From Ziziphus jujuba (lineage: Eukaryota; Streptophyta; Magnoliopsida; Rosales; Rhamnaceae): a stretch of 64,000 bases of DNA. The notes beneath the pieces are model-generated. The model was not told the origin of the DNA. It saw nothing but the letters and a program-made list of their open reading frames with translations, and searched no databases. The stretch is from assembly GCF_031755915.1 (NCBI RefSeq), contig NC_083379.1, positions 15,113,501 to 15,177,500 on the forward strand, written 5' to 3'. A program made the position numbers and the translations under genes. Shown one piece after another: positions 12,782 to 24,206 of the stretch (position 1 is the stretch's first letter; every line of letters starts with the position of its first letter).

Positions 12782-12809
12782 CTATATTACAGCCAAAAAA
12801 AAAAAAAAA
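12782..12809 (+). mobile_element. Micro-retroposon, 13-base body plus poly(A)
   Basis: GCCACGATAG at 12772-12781 is repeated at 12810-12819. The insert is CTATATTACAGCC followed by 15 A. Confidence 0.75.
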
Positions 12810-12952
12810 GCCACGATAGATAGCTAGGCATATATAATAAGGTTAGGTATGCATAGCTTTTTGCAGCGATAGTTGGCAAAATAATTATAGGATATAAATA
12901 TTTCGAATTCGAATTTGTCCATCCCCATGTGAAAAAGAACCAAAAAAAAAAA

Positions 12953-12993
<41 letters not shown>

Positions 12994-13016
12994 AATTAAA
13001 GAAGGGGCCTAGCCAT

Positions 13017-13021
13017 TTAGC

Positions 13022-13056
<35 letters not shown>
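13017..13056 (+). mobile_element. Micro-retroposon, 6-base body plus poly(A)34
   Basis: GAAGGGGCCTAGCCAT at 13001-13016 is repeated exactly at 13057-13072. The insert is only TTAGCC followed by 34 A. A 16-bp GC-containing direct repeat in AT-rich DNA is very unlikely by chance, so insertion is well supported. Confidence 0.85.
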
Positions 13057-13058
<2 letters not shown>

Positions 13059-14504
13059 AGGGGCCTAGCCATCCAAAACTTGGTCTGGTAGCCATCCAAA
13101 AGCTAAGAACTTGACCTTATTAGCATATAATGTCTTGGGTGGTCACATCATTTATCAACTTTGTTTGTCTAATCCACAAAATGCTGTACACTCAATAATG
13201 TCAGTATGGGATGCGTTGCCTTATTTTATTATTTTTTTTCTTTTTTTTGAAATTCATTAACGTATAATAGAGTCTACAGAAAATTCCTGAAATGAAAGCC
13301 AAAGAGAATCCTGTTATAAATCATCTCAACGTAAAATGCCATGGAAATGAAAGGCACATATTCACGTACATGATTTGATATATATGTATATATAGATATT
13401 TGCATATGCAGGAAGCAGTATTTCCCAATTTGTTTTCATTTTGAGAATCATATGACTACTCTTTTAGAAACTACCATGTATTATACGCTCTACATGACTG
13501 GTACCATCTTGTTTAATGTGATAGTTTATTAATTTTCACTTTTCATTCATAAAAATATATTTGTAGCCTATGATTTTAACAAAGAAGGAGAACAAACGTT
13601 AAAATTATAAAATAATTAAAAATTAATACAACCAGCCTTAAAAATCCTCCTAGGACTTGAGTGTTTTTGTAAAGTTTTATTGGACAATTTTTAAAGAATA
13701 TCACGAAACATTATCTAATCATCAACAAACAATACATGCAAATATCTAATAATACTCCAACGTATAAAAATAGAACTACAACATCATGTAATTTCATGAT
13801 TATAGTCAACATCTACAACCTGTTATACTACAAGTCATTAATGCACATATGTGTGTCGATCACACTCCAGTATCCAATAATTAGTTCAGAACATTTTAAA
13901 ATTATTTGAAAAATTAAATAATACAATTGATGTGAAATAAATATAGAAAGATAAATATAAACAAGGAATGATAAATATTGTTGCGACTATAGAAAAAAAT
14001 GAAATGACAAATTATGTGCAAGTTAGATTATCTGCTAATTGTCTAGACCTAAGAGAAGGAATTTAAAAACAAAAAAAAAATGTAAGAAAAATATATCTCA
14101 GTAAATGATATAACATAATAGAAAAATAATATTTTATTTATATAAATATTTTTCTCAAGACATCTCGTTTACTTTTTAGAAAGGTTTCCCGTTTAAAATA
14201 TATTTTGCAAAACTCAATTTGTACCTCAAATTAATATCATAAAATCGATACTTAAATAATAAAAATTAATATCCATTAAAAATATGATAAAATGGATCAA
14301 TCATGACATAAATTTCGAATATAAAATAATATAAACATAATTTCATAAAATAATTATGAAAAGTACAATAAAATTATAAATATTAAAAAACCGATGATAT
14401 ACTCAGTAATATAAATAATGTACCATACAATATATCTATTATTGTTAACTGATGCACGATATTTTGGAATACTACTGGACAATAAGAGAATAAGGAATAT
14501 ATGG

Positions 14505-14690
14505 GATAAACCCACGTCACAATCCTTAGCGTTCTAAAGGTATCATGGCAATGCAAACTTGTAGGATACACTCACCTCAAAATCCTTAATGTATAAAAAA
14601 ATATTCTGACAATAATTAACTTGCCGGATGAAACTATTCGACAACCCTTAGCGTATTATAGGTATCATGACAAATATGCTTACTATAATA
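14505..14690. repeat. Degenerate 65-bp tandem units
   Basis: Three units share the order CCCACGTCACAATCCTTAG / CACCTCAAAATCCTTAA / CGACAACCCTTAGCG, followed by a word like GTATCATGGCAA or GTATCATGACAA. Start points are about 14505, 14564 and 14629. Function and origin are unknown. Confidence 0.5.
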
Positions 14691-15165
14691 TAATACTAAA
14701 TAGGGAAACTAATATTATATGGTATACCAAATAAAAATAACAGTACAATATTCATAAACTGATTTTTTCAATATCATATTTTCCTACTTTTCCAAATAAT
14801 ATTGTACCATAAAACATAATTTAATATTTAAATTCAACCGTTTATTTAAGTATTTCAAAATTTTCTAATCACTATTTTATGCTAAAATATAATAGCAACA
14901 ATGAAATAGATATTACTATAAACTATTTTAAGTACTTAAAAATATAAAATACTTAAACATGCTTAAAATATATATAATTTTCAATCTACTTTCTTAAATC
15001 AATTATCTTCAAAAAGAGTAAAATATCAATTTAATTACCAAAATATTTTAATATCAATATTCATAAGTTCATTATGAATTTATTAGGATTTGAAACCATT
15101 CAAAATTTTATCAAAATTTATAAAAAATGATAACATATTTACGTGAAAAGCAATATGCTTATATG

Positions 15166-15849
15166 TATACCTGGCAATTCGGGTTGGTGGGTCGTGTTCG
15201 TGTCAACCCGTTTAATAATCGGGTCAAAAATGCCTAACCCGAACACGACCCATTTATTAATCGTGTCAGGTACCTAAAACACTAACCCGACCTGTTTATA
15301 AACAGGTCAACACGACACGACCCGTTTAACACGATTATTTTAACGGGTCGTGTTGACCTATTAACCCGTTAACCTGAAATTGACCTATTAACCCGAAAAC
15401 TAAACTATTAACCCGTTAACCCGAAAATTAACCTATTAACCCGAAATTTTTTTTATTTTTATGTTTTTGTTTTATTAAAGATGTATTTTTTGTTTTTAAA
15501 AAATTAGTAATAGAAAATTATTTTTATAAAATTTTTAATTTATAATATTTTTTAGTTATTAAATATTATATTAGTGATAAAATATTAATTTAAAATTAAA
15601 TTTAAATGGGTTGTAATAGGTATATAATCGTGTTAAACAGGTCAACCCGAAAATGACACGATTAATAAATGGGTCGTAACGGGTCAATTTCGAGTTAAAC
15701 AGGTTAACCCGAAAATGACACGATTAATAATCGTGTTAAACGGGTTGACCCGATTATGACCCGAACCCATTTATAATAAACCCAAACTCATTTATTCCGT
15801 GTCGTTTTCGAGTCGTGTCGCCGTGTCATGATCCAAATTGCCAGGTCTA
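15166..15849. mobile_element. Non-autonomous hAT-like element with 8-bp target duplication
   Basis: A 684-bp element flanked by CTTATATG at 15158-15165 and 15850-15857. The left end TATACCTGGCAATTCGG and the right end (reverse complement TAGACCTGGCAATTTGG) form 17-bp imperfect terminal inverted repeats. An 8-bp duplication with short inverted repeats is the hAT signature. The interior is built from subterminal GC-rich motifs such as CGGGTCGTGTT and AACCCGTTAACC and has no coding capacity, so movement would need a transposase supplied elsewhere. Confidence 0.88.
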
Positions 15850-17543
15850 CTTATATGCATAAAATAAACATTTAGATCAAATCATATATATATATATATA
15901 TGATATCCAAACTACATATATATTATATTCGCATGCCTAAAACTATTTAAAAATATAACCATTCACATATACTACTAATGCCTACCCCTACTCCTTTATA
16001 GAGTTGCTTCTAGGCCCAGTACGAGACCTATATTATAATAAATATTTATTAGGTTTCAACAATTAAACAAAAGACATTGATGTATACTAATGTCTTAAAA
16101 TAATTTATACAATTATAAAATCACATAAATTTGACATCGATGGTCCAATTATGTCCTGAATCTTTAGGATCTAGTATCCAAAATTGGAGTTTCTCACATG
16201 AAACCCAATTTTGCAAAATTGAATATTCCAATTTATCCTATTAATATCTAATTATACTAATCTAATTTTAATTTTGTCTAAACACAGTCCAAATTTATCT
16301 AATATTTAACTAATTAATCCGAAAAACAATATTGTCAAATAATGTCCAAAATTCATAAAATTTATATCAATGAAAAAGTTCAAAAGATGAAAAATATGTT
16401 GGTATGCTTATCTTCACCAATGGTAGAAAACTTTTCAAAAGTTTCAACTAAATTTTTTGTTAATGGATCTCTCAAACGATAAGGAATCTTAGCAAATGGA
16501 AGCTCAAAATGGATTCAAGGGGTAGGTGTATGGTTCATCTTGAAATCCGACCAACCCACTGGAAAATGGATCGATGTTGCCACTGGTTTTGAACTGCAAA
16601 TCATAATGTGTCTGATGGAAGATTGTCGTGAAATTCTATGACTGCAACAATTGTCGAGTAGGCTTCCTCCTTGTATGGCACATGTAGATTTACGGTGGTT
16701 AAAAAGGTCAAAACCGACTAACCCGGTTGGATTCTCTCGGGTCTATGATGGTTTTAGGTGTTTTGGGGATAAAATGGATATTTTGGATTTTGTTTACTGT
16801 TGGACACTCTCTTCAATATTTATATAGGGCCTTTGATCACTATCAAATGAAAATTTAAAACTGGTTTGGACGCTGATATAATATTGATGTTTAAAATTTT
16901 TCAGAATCATAATTTTTTAACCATAACTCAGAAGTTGATATGCTATCAATTTATAAATTCATATTAACAAGTTCTGCACAATGGTACATCAATCAAAACA
17001 AGATCTTGATCATAAAAAAAGTTGATCTGAAATCCATATATGATTCACTTGACCAAATCCGATCAAACTTGTACTATAAGGGTTTTTTGGTACAAAAATG
17101 GTCTCTCATATTATAATTGTTAGGTACCATAAGATGGTCATGGACTCATGGTATGAATAATATGTAGATATATTATATGTTGTCACCACTCCCCACCCCT
17201 TTTTTTTTTTTGTGTTTGTTTTTATTTTTGGTAATAACCACTCCCTCCGTTGATAAAATGAAATCTGAGAACATTCAATATTACTAATTAATCATATTAA
17301 CTTTCACTTGAAAACATAATAAATTCAAAATAAAATCTTCATTGATTATACATATACACAATAAATTTCCATATGAAGACAATATCATAATATTTTTGTA
17401 GGGTATCTGACTATAACTGTTGAATTTGTTAATATAAAAAAGAAAAAAAAAGTGTTGAATTTGTTTAATTGGACTTAATTTATTGATCTTTAGGTATTTT
17501 TATTCATAATATTATTAAACTGAAATAATAAAAGACTAAGTCT

Positions 17544-17547
<4 letters not shown>

Positions 17548-17574
<27 letters not shown>
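17548..17574. repeat. TA microsatellite
   Basis: Simple TA repeat. Confidence 0.9.
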
Positions 17575-17578
<4 letters not shown>

Positions 17579-18017
17579 AAGATAAATATCCTATCTTTTA
17601 AAATAGTCAAAATAACATTAATGATTGATGATAATTTTGAAATTCTCACAGGATTCCTTGATGACAAAATCTTCCTTTTAAAAACAAATACCATCCAATC
17701 CTCAATTACTTAATGACAAAGTTAAAATTAACGCTTTTGATATTGAAAACTTTTATCTGTATTGTGAAAATAAATATTAATAATACTAAATTTATCAAAA
17801 TATTCATAAAATTTGTTGATTGAATAACATGGTAAATTATGTGATAATATTTAAGTGACTATTTTTTTTTTAATTTATCTTTCCATTTAATGGTTCACTT
17901 ATTCATATTGAGATTATATAAATACGTTAATTAATAATATCTTAACACATGTTATTTGGTAAATATTTTGGTATTTATTGTATTACAGAACAAATATATA
18001 TATATATATATATATAT

Positions 18018-18164
18018 AGAATAGTTATCCAATTAGGATATTCTGATTTTATAAAATCTAGCTACAGTGTAAAAAATTCACGCTAAAGTAAAAATGACCT
18101 ATTTATCCTTATTGATTTGAACTGTATCATATATTTACAAAATTAAAATATCCTAATTAGATCA

Positions 18165-18170
<6 letters not shown>
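18018..18170. mobile_element. Small inverted-repeat element (MITE candidate) between TA repeats
   Basis: The left arm near 18024-18050 contains AATTAGGATATTCTGATTTT. The right arm near 18139-18167, reverse complemented, contains AATTAGGATATTTTAATTTT. The arms enclose about 90 bases and the element is bounded by TA repeats on both sides. That fits insertion at TA, but the target duplication cannot be separated from the microsatellite. Confidence 0.5.

Positions 18171-18222
<52 letters not shown>
18169..18222. repeat. (TA)27 microsatellite
   Basis: The longest uninterrupted TA run in the window. Confidence 0.95.
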
Positions 18223-18226
<4 letters not shown>

Positions 18227-19008
18227 GGATTATAGTAGGATGGCTCGATGATTTTAACATCATATATTCATTTATTAGTTTTTCAATCATTTTAAGATGG
18301 TTAGATTTAAAATCACCTGTTATGAGATTAAAGGCATACTAAAATTCTATAGAAGGTGTATTTATGATTTTACAAAATTTTACAAAATTTTTATTATTTG
18401 AAAAGTTTAAATGTATTGAGATATTCTATGTATATGTTAAAAAACTTTTAAAAATTCATTAAGAATCATAAAATATTCAATTAAAGACTTTTAAAGTCTA
18501 TAAAAGTTAAATATATACAAATATTTTTATAGACTTTTTTAATTCATAAACTTTTATAAATTTTTAAATTAAAAAGAATATATTTTATTTAAAATTTCTT
18601 CACCCTTCATCTTTAAAATTTTTGCAAACTTTTGAAGACTTTTTAAAATAACATCTATTAAAATTAATTACATAATATTTTTCAATCTATCCCTCTCCCT
18701 ATCTTTGATGATCACATTCATCTTTTTTTTTTTTTTTTTTTTTTTTGGGGTCTTGTCTATCCCACATGAATGAAAATTACAGTGGAAAATTTTTCCATAT
18801 ATATATATATATATTTGGGTCTTGATTTAGTGTTGTTATGTCATGATGTCACTCATAATACCTTTTACAATCGTTATAAATTTATGCTGGTTTTTGTACA
18901 TAAATTTTCCTTTTTAATGTAATTTATTTATTTATTGTAAAAAAATAATTATTGATAAAAAAATTCTATCAAATCATTTAAAAATGAAAGTGGATAGAAG
19001 TCTTTCTT

Positions 19009-19050
19009 TCTTTCTTTCTTTCTTTTTTTTTTTTGGCTTATATCAATAAC
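19009..19050 (-). mobile_element. Micro-retroposon, 16-base body plus A-rich tail
   Basis: AGTCTTTCTT at 18999-19008 is repeated at 19051-19060. On the minus strand the insert reads GTTATTGATATAAGCC followed by poly(A) and GAAA units. Confidence 0.65.
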
Positions 19051-19690
19051 AGTCTTTCTTAACTCTATAAAGGTTTAGTAAAATTTATAAATATAAAGTT
19101 TATAAAATCTTTTGTAGTTGGGTAGGTTTCATAAAAGTTCATGAAAATTTATAAAACTTAATAACTTATAATGTCTACCAAAATCTATTAAAATTCATAA
19201 ATAAACTTTTTTAAAATTTTATAATTAAAAAATATAATTTTAAATTTTTAAATATTTACTAGAATATAAATATTTATAAATATTTAAAAAAATTATAACA
19301 TTAATTTTGATATTAAAAATTTAATTATATTTATATAAGATTAGTTTTCGTTTACATGGAGACTCGCATTGACAATGATTTTTAATTTTAAAAAAAATTA
19401 TCATTAATACTGTTATACAAAAATTAAAATTTTTCTCGAAACCGTTGTAAATTTTATGAATCCGTATGCGAATAAACCATCAATGATCCAGATTTGTATA
19501 TAGACAGACCGTGCATTTCACTCTATATTTATATATATATATATATATATATATAATATGATACAAGTTTTTAAGTTTTACATTTCCACACTCATTTGAA
19601 ACCAAGGCACATTAAATAAATGGCACACTCAAAATCAGAAAAAGAGAAATTGGCAATTAATAATCCAGTCCCCTCTTCTCAGTGATGAAG

Positions 19691-19842
19691 TGAAAATTTA
19701 AGTTTGGGACAGAAGGCCTCTCTCAACCAAAGGCACAAACACAAAAATGGAGAGAGAGAGAGTTGGGAAGGCATTAATAAGTAAGATGGAATAAGGAAAA
19801 TACCGCAAACTTGTGCAGTGTATAATCAGAGAAGCTGTACGG

Positions 19843-19894
<52 letters not shown>

Positions 19895-21480
19895 TGAAGC
19901 AGAAGCAGAAGCAGAGCAATGGTTGTAGTAGTAGCATGTTCTTATCCCTGTCTTACGTAGGCGGCTGTTTCTGCTTCTGCATGAAACAAGAAAAGATAGT
20001 CATTTTTTAATTTAAAATAAAAATAGAAAAATAAAATAATTTTTTTAAAAAGAAGACTGATTGACTACTGACCATGTCTTGTCCCATCACCAAAGGTTGT
20101 GATGATTATCAATATTAATTAATAAAATACCTCATTCATGCTTACATATTCAACTACAGCCACGCGCTGTTTTCATTGAGCTTTCTCTTTAAGCAAAAAT
20201 GTTAATGGAGGTTTTTGTGGTAAGTGTAAGTCACTTGCTTTTGATTGGAGAGTGTGCGGAATTGTAAAAGTTTAATTAGTAATGCCCTGTCAGACTGGAA
20301 TAATTGCTCTTCACCCCATCACCTTCTACCCAGGGAGTACTACTACTGAAACAACAACACATGCACATCATCATCTCTCTCTATCACTCTCTCTCTCTCT
20401 GTAACACAAAGAAAAATAAAGCAAATTGGTTATGGGAAAGAACAATGGAAATGAAATTCCAATCTGTGGTTCTTCTCAGCTTTTATATGCAAATTAAGCT
20501 ATTTTATGTTTTTTATCAACTCCCTCGTTTATTAAAAAAAAAAAAAAATGCACCAAAAAGATCTTCTTCTCTTGCAAATGCCAACGTTGGACATTGTGTT
20601 TTCCCAACCCCTCCTATTTATATATGTGATTTTTATGCTTGAGAGATTTAATAGAATTTACCCTTTGATTATTTTATGTAATATTATATGTATCTCATAT
20701 ATGCATTTATCTCAATTGGACAGGAAAAAATATATATATATACACTTTGAATGTAAATGTATAGAATAATAAATAGGGCCAGATGAACAGAAGAGCGCAT
20801 GAGATTATAAAGACAAACTAGTAAGGATTACTTTTTCACTGGTCAAAGCTGTGTGTTAATGAGTGAGTGAGAGAGAGAGAGTACTTTTACCCCTTTGTTT
20901 TTTTTTTTTTTTTTTTTTTTTTCTTTTCTTGTATAAGTAAAGTATTCATTGCATCACTTCCAAAATGTTATGTGATGAATCTTCTCAAATCAGCGAGAAA
21001 GAGAGAGAGTTTCCAATTCTCAAAAAACTTGGAAACTGTCCGAGTCCCCATGCTTCTTATTCTTTCGGATTTACGTAACTGAGAAGGTAAAAGATGTGAG
21101 ACAGATGAGAGAGTCAGAGACAGCTGAGTGATGAGAGAAAGTTGGTTATGTCACATTACTCCCACTGCTCTCTCTCTCTTTCTCTCTCTGTACTTCCCTT
21201 CACTACCTTCTCTCAAATCGGTCACACCCTACATATGCTTTGCTTGCTTATAATAATCCCAACATGCATACACAACAAAAACTCAAAAATATAAGAAACA
21301 GATTTTTGCTGCCTCTTCGCACCATTGATGTATAGCTAGTTATATTTTCGTAATTTTTTTAATTGGGTCTCCAAAAACTGACTCTCTCTCTCTCTCTTCT
21401 TTTAAGTCTTTTGCTGGAAACTAAACACATATTTGGGAATGTCAGTACTTTCTGTTTCTCATTTATTTTTGCTCTCCTTT
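19691..21480. other. Region upstream of the TAS3 transcription unit
   Basis: No gene recognised. It carries GA repeats at 19846-19890, CT-rich stretches near 20375-20400, 21167-21190 and 21380-21398, and a poly(T) run at about 20899-20922. CT-rich tracts are common in plant promoters, and the segment nearest 21480 probably includes the TAS3 promoter. Confidence 0.45.
19846..19890. repeat. (GA)n microsatellite
   Basis: About 22 GA units. Open frames crossing it on both strands are low-complexity artefacts. Confidence 0.95.
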
Positions 21481-21484
21481 TTCA

Positions 21485-21492
21485 CTATATAA
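21485..21492 (+). promoter_or_regulatory. Probable TATA box of TAS3
   Basis: CTATATAA followed by GC, about 30 bases before a pyrimidine/CA context near 21515-21525. It is about 320 bases upstream of the first miR390 site, a reasonable leader length for TAS3. No transcript evidence. Confidence 0.5.
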
Positions 21493-21618
21493 GCTCCGTC
21501 TCACTCTCTTTCTACTCACCATACTCACCAACCCATTTACATCACTTCACAGCACACCTTCAATATTATTGTTGTCCCCTCTTGAATGTTTTGGATGCCC
21601 TATTTTTTTCTTTAATTT

Positions 21619-21801
21619 TTGTTTTCTCCGAATATGCTTCTTATGTATCCTACCACTGCAACTTGCGCTCGTGAAGCACATAGTAGAGGAGCCAATGACC
21701 ACACTTTCCTCCTCCATCTGAAGGTTTTCGAGAGAACAGCAGCTGCGGTATTTGATGGCTTTGTCCATGAATGTGGAATGAAGCAAACGTTTGGATCTTG
21801 A
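21619..21801 (+). CDS. Small ORF ending one base before the 5' miR390 site of TAS3
   Basis: A 60-codon frame (starts MFSPNMLLMYPT, ends MKQTFGS) whose TGA occupies 21799-21801, with the 5' miR390 site starting at 21803. In Arabidopsis TAS3 a short ORF also ends just upstream of the 5' miR390 site, and ribosomes stall against the AGO7-SGS3 complex there, which stabilises the precursor. I infer that this frame plays that translational role. The peptide resembles nothing I recognise and its sequence may not matter. A shorter upstream frame beginning near 21586 also exists. Confidence 0.6.
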   Translation: MFSPNMLLMYPTTATCAREAHSRGANDHTFLLHLKVFERTAAAVFDGFVHECGMKQTFGS

Positions 21802-21802
21802 T

Positions 21803-21823
21803 GGTGCTATCCTTGTTGAGCTT
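21803..21823 (+). promoter_or_regulatory. 5' miR390 target site of TAS3, cleavage-resistant
   Basis: GGTGCTATCCTTGTTGAGCT plus T. Compared with the perfect complement of miR390, it has a G:G mismatch at miRNA position 9, G:U wobbles at positions 8, 11 and 19, and full pairing at 1-7 and 12-18. Disturbed central pairing is what makes the 5' TAS3 site bind AGO7-miR390 without being cut. Confidence 0.9.
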
Positions 21824-21861
21824 GTTTCTTTCTTCTTTCTTTCTTTTTTTCTGTTTTTTTT

Positions 21862-21882
21862 TTCTTGACCTTGCAAGACTTT
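21862..21882 (+). ncRNA. tasiARF, position D6(+)
   Basis: Begins TTCTTGACCTTGCAAGAC and differs from the common plant tasiARF only at a few bases. It is complementary to the conserved GTCTTGCAAGGTCAAGAA site of ARF transcripts. Its ends coincide with the sixth 21-nt register counted 5'-ward from the predicted 3'-site cleavage at 21987/21988. Confidence 0.92.
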
Positions 21883-21976
21883 TTAGTTTTTGAAATTTTA
21901 TCATAATTTTTTTCTATTTTCTTTTTATTTTTTAATTTTATTTTCACTTCAGCCAATTCTCCCATCTTGCTTATCC

Positions 21977-21997
21977 TCGTTCATCCCTCCTGAGCTT
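21977..21997 (+). promoter_or_regulatory. 3' miR390 cleavage site of TAS3
   Basis: ATCCCTCCTGAGCTT at 21983-21997 pairs without a mismatch to miR390 nucleotides 1-15, including the scissile positions 10 and 11. Pairing is poor beyond position 15. The expected cut is between 21987 and 21988. Confidence 0.9.
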
Positions 21998-22210
21998 TAA
22001 AATTATATATTTAGTGTTTTTAATAAGTTTGAAATGAATTTTATCTTTCCTTTAACCCCCCTTTGTTTATATTATTATTATTATTAGATTATTATATGTA
22101 CTCGGATCATATTCATCTCTGGCCAGCAAAACTACAATCAGAGAGATGATGCCCTAGTTCATCTATCTTCTATTGTAACTCTATACTTGTTTTGGATTGT
22201 AAAATATTGT

Positions 22211-24206
22211 AGTTTCACGCGTCCGGAGTTCTTTTGTTTTATGCTTTCTTAATTTATTTTATATTTTAGTTTCGTCTTTTTTTTTTTCCTTTTTTTTTCC
22301 TTTCTCTGATGTAATTTGTATTTTTTTTTTTTGTTTATTAGTTTAATGGATTCGGAGCAATTTGTTTTATGCTTTGTTAGTGATTTTCGCCTGATAAGGG
22401 TTGCACATATCTTAATGATGGCGACGAGCAAACCATCCGTAAAGAAAGAAAATAATTTTTTGATAATGCATTGCACATGAAATCTCTGTACTCCCAACTC
22501 AAGATTATAAAAAAGATATGCAAGTACATATACAAACAATAATCTAATTAGAATCATGTGTTTATAAAGAGAAAAAAAAAAGAAGTTAAAATCATGTAAA
22601 CTGTCTCATAAAATACCAAATATATATTATTAGCCAAAAAAAAAAAAAAAAACCAAATATATATTTATAAACCGTGAATGACTACATGGTCTCTATTATT
22701 AGCTTCAAAATAAATATGCTCCGTCTGTACAAGGGTTTTTTTAATATGCATGTATACCAATCGGTTGAGATGCTCTTTTATTTTTTTTATTAATTATTAT
22801 TTTTTGTCCTAAATGCACAATCAGCTGTGGCGGACATGTTAAACACAATAACTACATCAAAGAAATAAGTTAGTGTAGCTTTAAATCATTATGATCATTG
22901 ATTAGTTGAGTGCTTGAGAACATTAATTGCTGTTATAATTGGATTTATATAAATACAGTCAGATTGATCTAATAGCATTATTTCCAAAAGGCTTAAAAAA
23001 TCAGCCTAGTAGTTTTAAGTTCAAGAAATGGTATGTCAATTCAATTAAAGCTGGCTGAAGTAAATTCAATAATTGTAGCTGAAGATTTAATCGTATAAGA
23101 TCCATAGGCACCTTTTTTATTTATTTTATTTTATTGTTATTGTTTTATTATTTTTTATGTATGTATTTGCTTGCTTGCAATAATATTGTACCAGTGTTTG
23201 TACTCGAAAAAAATCCATTACGCAAACTGAATGCTCTCAGTTTCAGTGCTCAGACATCACGTTTGCCATTTCTTGAAATATTGGTAACATACAAACATCT
23301 TTGAAGCATTTTCACTACCATACGATTGTGGAGCAAATGCAACTGACTTTTATTATAAAATTATACATTACAAATATTTTAAAATATAAGTTTATTAAGG
23401 AAAAAAAAAGTATACGTAGAGTGTTTTTTTTTTTTTTTGGGTTCCCAATGAAATTAACAGCTAATCTGTTTTATTATTAACAACTAAGGTAAAAAAGCAC
23501 AAACATATTTAGTGTCATGTTTGAGTAAATGAAGATGAAAAAAGATGTGTGAAATTGATAATCTTTTGCCTCGACATAAGTTCAATTTTTGACTTGTTCT
23601 AAATCCAAACTTTACAATTTCTAGAGTATATTATTTTCCTGTATTTGAGATTTAAAAAAAAAAAAAAAAGGGAAAAAAATGAAGTCAGCTTTGTTTTTGT
23701 ACAGTCACCGATAGAATATAAAGCAAAAGACCAACCGCTATTTTCTTCACCAACCGCCATGTTTTATATTCAGATGATCAACTTGGTACATTCATATTAA
23801 ATCCAGTACCATCAAATATACAATTAAGCAGCTAAACCTATTGATACATGCAGAATGATATAAGGTTGAAAGTTCACCAAGAGAAGAAAACGTCACATTC
23901 TCATCAACTTCATGAGACAAGAGTAAGACAATAAATTTGCGACTATACAAACTTTTTAATGCTCAAATGACAACGAAAATTCTATAGATAATAGTACCCT
24001 TTTTTTTTATTATTATCTTAATCATGAATTTACGAACCCAATAATCACTCCCAAATTCTATATATATATATATATATACACGCTCAATGATGAGCATTTA
24101 TATTAAGATTACTGGTGAGTCTTGATTTCTGATGAATACAAGGCGAAACACATAAACAGCGACATAATTAACAAAACAAAAGAATAATATGTCCAAAAGG
24201 TTAAAT
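22211..24206. other. Intergenic DNA between convergent TAS3 and XBAT32-like genes
   Basis: No gene recognised. It holds a micro-retroposon at 22629-22652, poly(A/T) runs near 23420 and 23652, and a TA repeat at 24059-24077. The right end probably includes the 3' untranslated region of the XBAT32-like gene. Confidence 0.5.
22629..22652 (+). mobile_element. Micro-retroposon, 7-base body plus poly(A)17
   Basis: CCAAATATATATT at 22616-22628 is repeated at 22653-22665. The insert is ATTAGCC followed by about 17 A, nearly identical in body to the one at 13017. Confidence 0.75.

Larger units (their letters stand above)
10971..13600. other. AT-rich intergenic region without a recognised gene
   Basis: Contains a 132-codon plus-strand open frame at 11062-11460 that I do not recognise and do not call a gene. 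It also holds two micro-retroposons (12782-12809, 13017-13056), a TA repeat at about 12958-12988, and the word TAGGCTTGGCAAC near 11812, reminiscent of a hAT terminus but with no partner found. Confidence 0.5.
13601..19690. other. Repeat-rich intergenic region
   Basis: No gene recognised. It contains three degenerate units of about 65 bp at 14505-14690, a hAT-like element at 15166-15849, a small inverted-repeat element at 18018-18170, a micro-retroposon at 19009-19050, and several TA repeats, the longest at 18169-18222. Sequence at 16380-17130 is less AT-rich than its surroundings and may be the remnant of an old retroelement, but I could not identify a domain. Confidence 0.5.
21515..22210 (+). 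ncRNA. TAS3: TAS3 trans-acting siRNA precursor (single-tasiARF type)
   Basis: Non-coding precursor of the auxin-response-factor-targeting tasiRNAs. It has the full two-hit design: a 5' miR390 site at 21803-21823 with central mismatches, one tasiARF at 21862-21882, and a 3' miR390 site at 21977-21997 with 15 uninterrupted pairs to the miRNA 5' part. Predicted cleavage between 21987 and 21988 sets a 21-nt register, and its sixth segment is exactly 21862-21882. In known plants AGO7-miR390 binds both sites and cuts at the 3' one. SGS3 and RDR6 then make double-stranded RNA, DCL4 dices it, and tasiARF silences ARF2, ARF3 and ARF4. One tasiARF and about 150 bases between the sites match the short class of TAS3. 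Transcript ends are inferred from a TATA box and from sequence context only. Confidence 0.93.

Noticed and set aside
21983..21997. Minus strand reads as the first 15 bases of miR390, suggesting a MIR390 gene
   Set aside because: There is no fold-back partner (miR390*) nearby, the match stops at 15 bases, and the plus strand has the complete TAS3 design, so this is a target site.
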